From Trinickia mobilis (GTDB lineage Bacteria > Pseudomonadota > Gammaproteobacteria > Burkholderiales > Burkholderiaceae), in NCBI RefSeq assembly GCF_017315705.1, contig NZ_JAFLRF010000047.1:1-39087 (forward strand): a stretch of 39,087 nucleotides of DNA, written 5' to 3'. Below the pieces are notes generated by a model. The model was given only the letters and a program-made list of their open reading frames with translations, was not told where the DNA came from and searched no databases. Both the position numbers and the translations under genes were made by a program. Numbering within the stretch: the stretch's first letter is position 1; every line of letters starts with the position of its first letter. Below, piece by piece: positions 33,152 through 39,087 of the stretch.

Positions 33152-34153
33152 TTAAGCGGCTTCCTGATGCGCCCGGCGGCGTTGCTTTTCCGCGTGCGCG
33201 AGGGCGGCTTCGCGAACCCAAGCGCCGTCTTCGTGCGCCTTCACCCGCGTGGCAAGGCGCTCCTTGTTGCACGGCCCGTCGCCGTTCACGACGCGCCAGA
33301 ATTCGTCCCAGTCGATCGCGCCGTAGTCGTAGTGGCCGCGCGCCTCGTTCCACTTGAGATCGGGGTCCGGCAGCGTGACGCCGAGCACCTTCGCCTGGTC
33401 GACCGTCGCATCGACGAACTTCTGGCGCAGGTCGTCGTTCGTGATGCGCTTGATGCCCCATTTCGCCGACTGGTTGCTGTGGATCGAATCCTTGTCGCTC
33501 GGCCCGAACATCATCAGCACCGGCCACCACCAGCGGTTCACGGCCTGCTGCACCATGTCGCGCTGGGCGTCCGAGCCGCTCATCATCGCGAGCAGCGCGT
33601 CGAAGCCCTGGCGCTGGTGGAACGACTCCTCCTTGCAGACACGGATCATCGCGCGCGCATACGGGCCATACGTGCAGCGGCACAGCGGGATCTGGTTCAT
33701 GATCGCGGCGCCGTCGACGAGCCAGCCGATCACGCCGACGTCCGCCCAGGTCGGCGTCGGGTAATTGAAGATGCTCGAATACTTGGCGCGGCCGGCGTGC
33801 AGCGCGTCGATCAGCTGATCGCGCGAGACGCCGAGCGTTTCGGCTGCGCTATACAGATAGAGACCGTGGCCCGCTTCGTCTTGAACCTTCGCGAGCAGGA
33901 TCGCCTTGCGCTTGAGGCTTGGCGCGCGGGTGATCCAGTTGCCCTCGGGCAACATGCCGACGATTTCCGAATGCGCGTGCTGCGAGATCTGGCGCACGAG
34001 CGTCTTGCGGTAGGCGTCGGGCATCCAGTCCTGCGGCTCGATTTTCCCGTCGGCCTCCATCACGGCGTCGAAGCGGGCAAGCTGCTCGGGCGTATCGGCG
34101 GCGGCGTCGAGCGGGGCGACGTTGCCGGGGATGTCGAGGGATTGCGTGTACAT
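33152..34153 (-). CDS. paaA: phenylacetyl-CoA 1,2-epoxidase catalytic subunit
   Basis: A 333-residue di-iron subunit that epoxidises the aromatic ring of phenylacetyl-CoA with O2. The carboxylate/histidine ligand motifs are visible in [20 protein letters not shown] and [13 protein letters not shown], the second being the typical EExxH-like helix, with the first Glu in the preceding helices. Substrate-pocket sequence includes [14 protein letters not shown]. It is the first gene of the paaABCDE operon. A promoter with a 16-bp palindrome lies just upstream (34188-34213). Confidence 0.97.
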   Translation of the reverse strand: MYTQSLDIPGNVAPLDAAADTPEQLARFDAVMEADGKIEPQDWMPDAYRKTLVRQISQHAHSEIVGMLPEGNWITRAPSLKRKAILLAKVQDEAGHGLYLYSAAETLGVSRDQLIDALHAGRAKYSSIFNYPTPTWADVGVIGWLVDGAAIMNQIPLCRCTYGPYARAMIRVCKEESFHQRQGFDALLAMMSGSDAQRDMVQQAVNRWWWPVLMMFGPSDKDSIHSNQSAKWGIKRITNDDLRQKFVDATVDQAKVLGVTLPDPDLKWNEARGHYDYGAIDWDEFWRVVNGDGPCNKERLATRVKAHEDGAWVREAALAHAEKQRRRAHQEAA

Positions 34154-34187
34154 GGGGAGCGCTCTCGTCCGAAGTTGTCGTTGCTGG

Positions 34188-34213
34188 AGTATAAATCAAC
34201 CGACCGGTCGGTT
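34188..34213 (-). promoter_or_regulatory. paaA promoter with palindromic TetR/PaaR-type operator
   Basis: AACCGACCGGTCGGTT at 34198-34213 is a perfect 16-bp palindrome. On the minus strand it sits directly upstream of a near-consensus -10 box TATACT (34188-34193) and covers the spacer and -35 region, so a bound repressor would block RNA polymerase. The TetR gene at the end of this gene run is the obvious binder. I recall a similar palindrome at paa promoters of Burkholderia cenocepacia. Confidence 0.8.
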
Positions 34214-34447
34214 AATAAATTATTTTGAGTTTTTGGGCGCGACGCTCCGGCGACGACGGCGAGTCGGCGCTAACGTTAGGCGGATTGACACGAGAGCGGT
34301 GCAGAGTGACGGGTGCCGGGCGCGCGCAACCCGATAAAAGGGCCAGGCTGGCCTCATCCCGCCGTGCAAAAAATCCGGCAAACATGCACCATAGGTGCCT
34401 TGAGAAGATCCCTGATCCCATCCTTCTGACCCGCACGTGCTGCCACC

Positions 34448-35920
<1,473 letters not shown>

Positions 35921-35946
35921 GGCGCAGCGCGCTTTAGCGCCGAGGA

Positions 35947-35978
35947 GGGGCCAGGCTTGCGTCGAGAAGCCTGGCCCC
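35947..35978. terminator. intrinsic terminator between zwf and the transglycosylase gene
   Basis: GGGGCCAGGCTT pairs perfectly with AAGCCTGGCCCC over 12 bases around an 8-base loop. It lies 27 bases after the zwf stop and just past the end of the convergent gene. The T-tail is short. Confidence 0.8.
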
Positions 35979-35986
35979 TTCGCGTT

Positions 35987-36460
35987 TCAGGGTGCGGCAC
36001 CCCATGACACCAGCACCTTGTAGATGCCGCGCGCGTATTGGTCGCGCGGCTGCGGGCTCTCGGAGTGATAGGCGCCGATTGCCTTCCACGTGTTGCCGTA
36101 GCGAATCATCTTTTGCTTGAGAATCCACGCGGCCACGTAGACGTTCACGCACGCGTCCTTGAGCGCGTACGGCGGAACGCCGTAGCGGCGCAGCTCGCCG
36201 AAGTGGACCGAGTTGATTTGCGCCTGACCGATATCGATGCTGCCGTCCGCGTTGCGATGCACGGCGTCCGGGTTGCCCTTGGACTCGAACCAGGCGATCG
36301 CGCGCAGGATCACCGGGTTCACGCCCTGATAGGCGCCGGCGCGGTCGAAACAATTGCCGTCGTCGGCATGGCTCGATGCCGGCAGGGCGAAGCCGAGCAG
36401 GGCAAGCAGCGAAATGACGCCGGCCCGGCGCAGGCGCGGCGATGCGAATAGCGAGTTCAT
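35987..36460 (-). CDS. lytic transglycosylase SLT domain protein (IagB/VirB1-like)
   Basis: A 157-residue exported protein. A signal peptide (basic RLRRAG, hydrophobic VISLLALLGFALP) is cut near SSHADD. The rest is a single SLT domain: the catalytic glutamate is E59 in AIAWFESKGNP, followed by GSIDIGQAQINSVHFGEL and AYHSESPQPRDQYARGIY. Its small size matches specialised transglycosylases (IagB, IpgF, VirB1, PilT type) that open peptidoglycan for secretion or pilus assembly, rather than housekeeping Slt. It is the last gene of a three-gene operon with two small exported proteins. Confidence 0.92.
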   Translation of the reverse strand: MNSLFASPRLRRAGVISLLALLGFALPASSHADDGNCFDRAGAYQGVNPVILRAIAWFESKGNPDAVHRNADGSIDIGQAQINSVHFGELRRYGVPPYALKDACVNVYVAAWILKQKMIRYGNTWKAIGAYHSESPQPRDQYARGIYKVLVSWGAAP

Positions 36461-36486
36461 GGCGGACCTCGGCTCCTTGCAGTGCG

Positions 36487-36912
36487 CTAGTGCGTCATGG
36501 CCATGGCCACTGACCCCGCGGCAACGTGCCGGTCACGCGAGGGGGCTTGGAGGAGGGCGTCGAGCTGCGTTTCCACGCTCGTCAAATAAGCATGCGACTC
36601 GTCGCTGACGACCATATGCACCTGCATCTCGGGCGCTTTTCGCACCGGGGCGCGGCGTCCTTTCTTCCAATGGCGGGTTTCCGCAGGCGCGGACGGCTCG
36701 TCGTCGCTGTCGCCGGGGGACGGCGGCAGCGAAGCAAACGACGGAATCGGCGGGAAGACCTGGTTCGGCGCGGCCGTCGCCGTGGTCGGCTTGATCGCGA
36801 TCGGCTTGGGCGCTTCGACCTGGCCCGCCGGGGCTTGAGCATCGACGGCGGGCGGCGCGGCGCACGCGGTGCCGCAAGCGAGCGCGGCGATGGAGATCAT
36901 GAGTCGGAACAT
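36487..36912 (-). CDS. proline-rich exported protein of unknown function
   Basis: A protein of about 141 residues. The start at ATG 36912 (MFRLMISIAALACGTACA) gives a signal peptide, with GGAG/GAAAG-type sequence upstream. The mature part has a Pro/Ala-rich linker (APPAVDAQAPAGQ, FPPIPSFASLPPSPGDSDDEP), then a basic stretch (HWKKGRRAPVRKAP) and a helical C-terminus (SHAYLTSVETQLDALLQ). It looks like a periplasmic spanning or anchoring protein. It sits 17 bases after the lipoprotein gene and 26 before the transglycosylase gene. I do not recognise the family; a pilus or secretion accessory is possible. Confidence 0.75.
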   Translation of the reverse strand: MFRLMISIAALACGTACAAPPAVDAQAPAGQVEAPKPIAIKPTTATAAPNQVFPPIPSFASLPPSPGDSDDEPSAPAETRHWKKGRRAPVRKAPEMQVHMVVSDESHAYLTSVETQLDALLQAPSRDRHVAAGSVAMAMTH

Positions 36913-36929
36913 GGCGAAAGCTCCCTCGG

Positions 36930-37310
36930 TTACTCGGTCGGCTTGACCTGGACGCGGTACGGCTGACAACTGCCCACGGCGACGTTTTCGAGTCGAATGG
37001 CGGCGGTCCGCTGCGGCGCGATCCCGCGCTTCACGGACTGATTCAGATACGCGAAGTCCTGCGCAAGCGCGGCGACGATAATGGTCGTCGGCTGCGGCTG
37101 CTTCGAGGCGACGGTGCCGACCTTGGCAAGTACCTCGGTGAGCTGGGGATCGCGGGCGCCAAGCGCGTCGGCCGGGATCACGAAATCGACGATTTTCTTG
37201 GACGCCGCGGCGGGCGCGCTAACGTTTGCGCTGGCGTCCGAGTGCTGCGACTGGAGTTGGGCGCACCCGGATAGGGCTGCCACGATGACGAGGCCGATAA
37301 GCAGTTTCAC
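36930..37310 (-). CDS. small lipoprotein, first gene of a three-gene operon
   Basis: A 126-residue protein with a lipoprotein signal (MKLLIGLVIVAALSGCAQ; lipobox LSGC). The mature part has a Ser/Ala-rich linker and a compact domain with DFVIPADALGARD, PTTIIVAALAQDFAYLNQSV and IRLENVAVGSCQPYRVQV. The domain length and the single further cysteine recall pilot or secretin-associated lipoproteins of type IV pilus and conjugation systems, but I cannot name it. GGGAGAG precedes ATG 37310. The 267-base gap upstream (37311-37577) holds no gene. Confidence 0.8.
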   Translation of the reverse strand: MKLLIGLVIVAALSGCAQLQSQHSDASANVSAPAAASKKIVDFVIPADALGARDPQLTEVLAKVGTVASKQPQPTTIIVAALAQDFAYLNQSVKRGIAPQRTAAIRLENVAVGSCQPYRVQVKPTE

Positions 37311-37577
37311 GTGTCTCTCCCACGATTAGAGTTGTCTTATCGGCAGGCGCGGCGAATGGTTTACCCCTCGACGCAAACGATTGCCGTGAAATAAGGGAGA
37401 CGGGTCGTTATTCGGGCGGCGCTTGTTCGTAAGCGCTCCCATAGAACGGTTTCGCTCACGCAATCGTGTGATGAAAACACGGCTGTTTGACACGCGAATG
37501 GCAGCATTGCGGCGGATGACGTAAACGCCGGTCCATCAGGCACAATCGCCGTTTCGCCCGAAACCGACGCTATTCGA

Positions 37578-38858
37578 ATGACCTTTCGCAATTTCATCGC
37601 CGTGAGCGCCGCGGCATGCGGCGCCGCATTGTTTTCGCAATTTGCCGCGATCCCTTGCGCCGTCGCCGCGGACGCGCCTCCTCATTGGGTGACGTCCTGG
37701 GCCACCGCGCTTCAGCCCATTCCGGACCGAGCAGACTTGCCGGCGCTGTACCGTGCGCCGGAAGTGGCGGGGCGCACGGTTCGGCAAATCATTTTCCCGA
37801 CGTTATCCGGACGCGGCGTGCGCGTTCACATCAGCAACGCCTACGGCAGAGAGCCGCTGGTGCTGGAAGATGTGCAGATTGCGCAGTCGGCCGGCGGGGC
37901 CGCGCTGGGGGCCGGCAGTTCAATGCCGGTGACGTTTGACGGACGCAAGTCCGTCGTCGTGCGGCCCGGGGAAGAGTTGGATAGCGACACGGTGCCGATG
38001 GAGGTCAGCGCCGGCGCGCCGTATGTCATCAGTTCCTATCTGGGGCAGCAACAGAGGCTGACGGTATGGCACCGCGTCTCGAACCAGGTCAACTACGTAT
38101 CGACGCCCGGCAACCACGCCGCGGATACCGCCTCAGACGCCTATCGGACGAAATTCACCCAATACGCTTGGGTGACGGCGCTGACGGTCGATGCGCCGTC
38201 GTCCGCCGCCATTGCAGCGATCGGCGACTCGATTACCGACGGCATGCGCTCGAGTCTGAATCGGAATCAGCGCTGGCCGGATGCCTTTGGGCGCCGGCTC
38301 GCGGAATCGGGGACGCGCTCGACCGCGATCCTGAATCTTGGGATCAGCGGCAACCGGCTGCTGAGCGATTCCCCATGCTACGGCGACGCGCTCCTGCGCC
38401 GCTTCGACCGCGACGTGCTCGCGCACCCGGGCGTCAAGGCGGTGGTCCTGCTTATCGGGATCAACGACATCAACTTCCCGGCGATGCCGCCGCGCGCGGG
38501 CCTCGACTGCGATTTCCCGCACACGCCCGTGACAGCTCCGAGTTTGATCGCCGGCTACCAGCAGGTGATTGCGGCGGCGCATCGCCACGGATTGCGGATC
38601 TTCGGGGCCACGTTGACGCCGGCGTCGCTGCCGCGTGAGCGCGAGGAGATTCGCTTGGCGGTCAACCGCTGGATTCGGACGAGTGGCGCGTTCGATGGCG
38701 TAGTGGATTTCGACAGCGCGTTGCGCGATCCGGCCCGGCCGGATCGCCTCGTGCCGCGCTATGACAGCGGCGATCACATCCATCCGAGCGATGCGGGCTA
38801 CGCTGCAATGGCCGATGCGGTTCCTCTTGCTGCAGTGACGACTGCCGCGCACCGCTGA
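37578..38858 (+). CDS. exported SGNH/GDSL hydrolase
   Basis: A 426-residue secreted esterase-type protein. A signal peptide (AVSAAACGAALFSQFAA, cut near AVAADAP) leads into a ~185-residue N-terminal beta-rich domain with HWVTSWATALQP, then a C-terminal SGNH hydrolase domain. All four blocks are present: nucleophile S218 in IGDSITDG, the glycine in LGISGNRLL, the asparagine in LIGINDI, and D399-x-x-H402 in SGDHIHPSDAGY. This arrangement is common in proteobacterial acyl- or arylesterases and in polysaccharide deacetylases. The natural substrate is unknown. An ATG start with a weak ribosome site is used. Confidence 0.92.
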   Translation: MTFRNFIAVSAAACGAALFSQFAAIPCAVAADAPPHWVTSWATALQPIPDRADLPALYRAPEVAGRTVRQIIFPTLSGRGVRVHISNAYGREPLVLEDVQIAQSAGGAALGAGSSMPVTFDGRKSVVVRPGEELDSDTVPMEVSAGAPYVISSYLGQQQRLTVWHRVSNQVNYVSTPGNHAADTASDAYRTKFTQYAWVTALTVDAPSSAAIAAIGDSITDGMRSSLNRNQRWPDAFGRRLAESGTRSTAILNLGISGNRLLSDSPCYGDALLRRFDRDVLAHPGVKAVVLLIGINDINFPAMPPRAGLDCDFPHTPVTAPSLIAGYQQVIAAAHRHGLRIFGATLTPASLPREREEIRLAVNRWIRTSGAFDGVVDFDSALRDPARPDRLVPRYDSGDHIHPSDAGYAAMADAVPLAAVTTAAHR

Positions 38859-38885
38859 AGGCACAAAAAAAGTTGCGTCATACCC

Positions 38886-38914
38886 TTGTCACGGAGCGAT
38901 GATCGGCCTACTAT
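38886..38914 (+). promoter_or_regulatory. upstream promoter (P1) of a probable rRNA operon
   Basis: TTGTCA (38886-38891) and TACTAT (38909-38914) are separated by exactly 17 bases, with an A-run (38864-38870) upstream that could act as an UP element. It is paired with a second promoter 113 bases downstream. Confidence 0.55.
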
Positions 38915-38998
38915 TCGCTTCCTCGTTTTTGAAGCGAGAGCCGCTGCAGAAACCAGCGGCCGCAGCGTCAGCGAGATTCAAGCGAATGCAAAAATTCG

Positions 38999-39027
38999 TT
39001 GACGAAGCGAAAAAGAGTCTGCATAAT
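38999..39027 (+). promoter_or_regulatory. downstream promoter (P2) of a probable rRNA operon
   Basis: TTGACG (38999-39004) and CATAAT (39022-39027) are 17 bases apart, with an A-rich tract just upstream. The following sequence (CTCATTTCTCTGCTGC and on to the window end) resembles the leader of Burkholderia rRNA operons as I recall it. No coding frame is supported in 38859-39087, so the transcribed product lies beyond the edge. Confidence 0.7.
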
Positions 39028-39087
39028 CTCATTTCTCTGCTGCGAGTGCAGCGACGCAAGACGGCGCGGAAGTTGGAGCGGTGTTGC

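Noticed and set aside
36038-36451. A frame opposite the transglycosylase gene
   Set aside because: Antisense shadow; the transglycosylase has a signal peptide and the catalytic motif.

Overview
The window looks like a chromosomal segment of a member of the Burkholderiaceae (Burkholderia, Paraburkholderia, Trinickia or Caballeronia-like). Support comes from the high GC content with strong third-position GC bias (long open frames run opposite most genes), the beta-proteobacterial form of the paaABCDE cluster with a TetR regulator, the fused indolepyruvate:ferredoxin oxidoreductase-type protein, and a tandem promoter pair at the right edge that resembles those of Burkholderia rRNA operons. No prophage, intact insertion sequence, CRISPR array or tRNA was found.

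Layout. 1-1500 is a decay zone: the tail of an upstream gene, a 5'-truncated GSU2403-family nucleotidyltransferase and a fragment of a polyamine-type solute-binding protein. 1534-4797 holds an AraC regulator divergent from an EamA exporter, then a class I fructose-bisphosphate aldolase. 4921-7007, on the minus strand, is the most interesting block: an NRAMP-superfamily transporter whose two metal-binding motifs differ from true NRAMPs, preceded by a 49-codon small gene, a stem-loop element and a 23-codon leader peptide that starts Met-Pro-Asp-Pro-Glu-Pro. 7538-12396 is ordinary metabolism: a small conserved protein, a xylonate dehydratase-like enzyme, a ubiquitin-like/Mut7-C protein, a beta-hydroxyacid dehydrogenase and a LysE exporter. 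12397-14715 is mostly non-coding or decayed: a stand-alone receiver protein, a candidate sRNA with repeated anti-Shine-Dalgarno motifs, an OmpW remnant and an array of 49-bp hairpin repeats. 14716-21014 carries argC, a PEBP-family secreted protein, an RcsB-like regulator, pyrE and maeB.

21279-34213 is an aromatic amino acid / phenylacetate region. The 2-oxoacid:ferredoxin oxidoreductase (arylpyruvate to arylacetyl-CoA), hppD (4-hydroxyphenylpyruvate to homogentisate) with a divergent Lrp/AsnC regulator, and paaABCDE (phenylacetyl-CoA ring epoxidation) handle connected intermediates. paaA starts next to a perfect 16-bp palindrome that overlaps a promoter, and the operon runs on towards a DUF1835 gene and a TetR gene that is the likely repressor. 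zwf is divergent from paaA. 35987-37310 is a three-gene minus-strand operon (lipoprotein, proline-rich exported protein, lytic transglycosylase). An exported SGNH hydrolase follows. The last 200 bases hold two strong tandem promoters firing out of the window, probably into an rRNA operon.

Three signals deserve follow-up first: the leader peptide plus stem-loop ahead of the NRAMP-like (possibly Mg2+) transporter; the ~60-nt candidate sRNA near 13.4 kb; and the 49-bp hairpin repeat family, whose arms show compensatory changes between loci.
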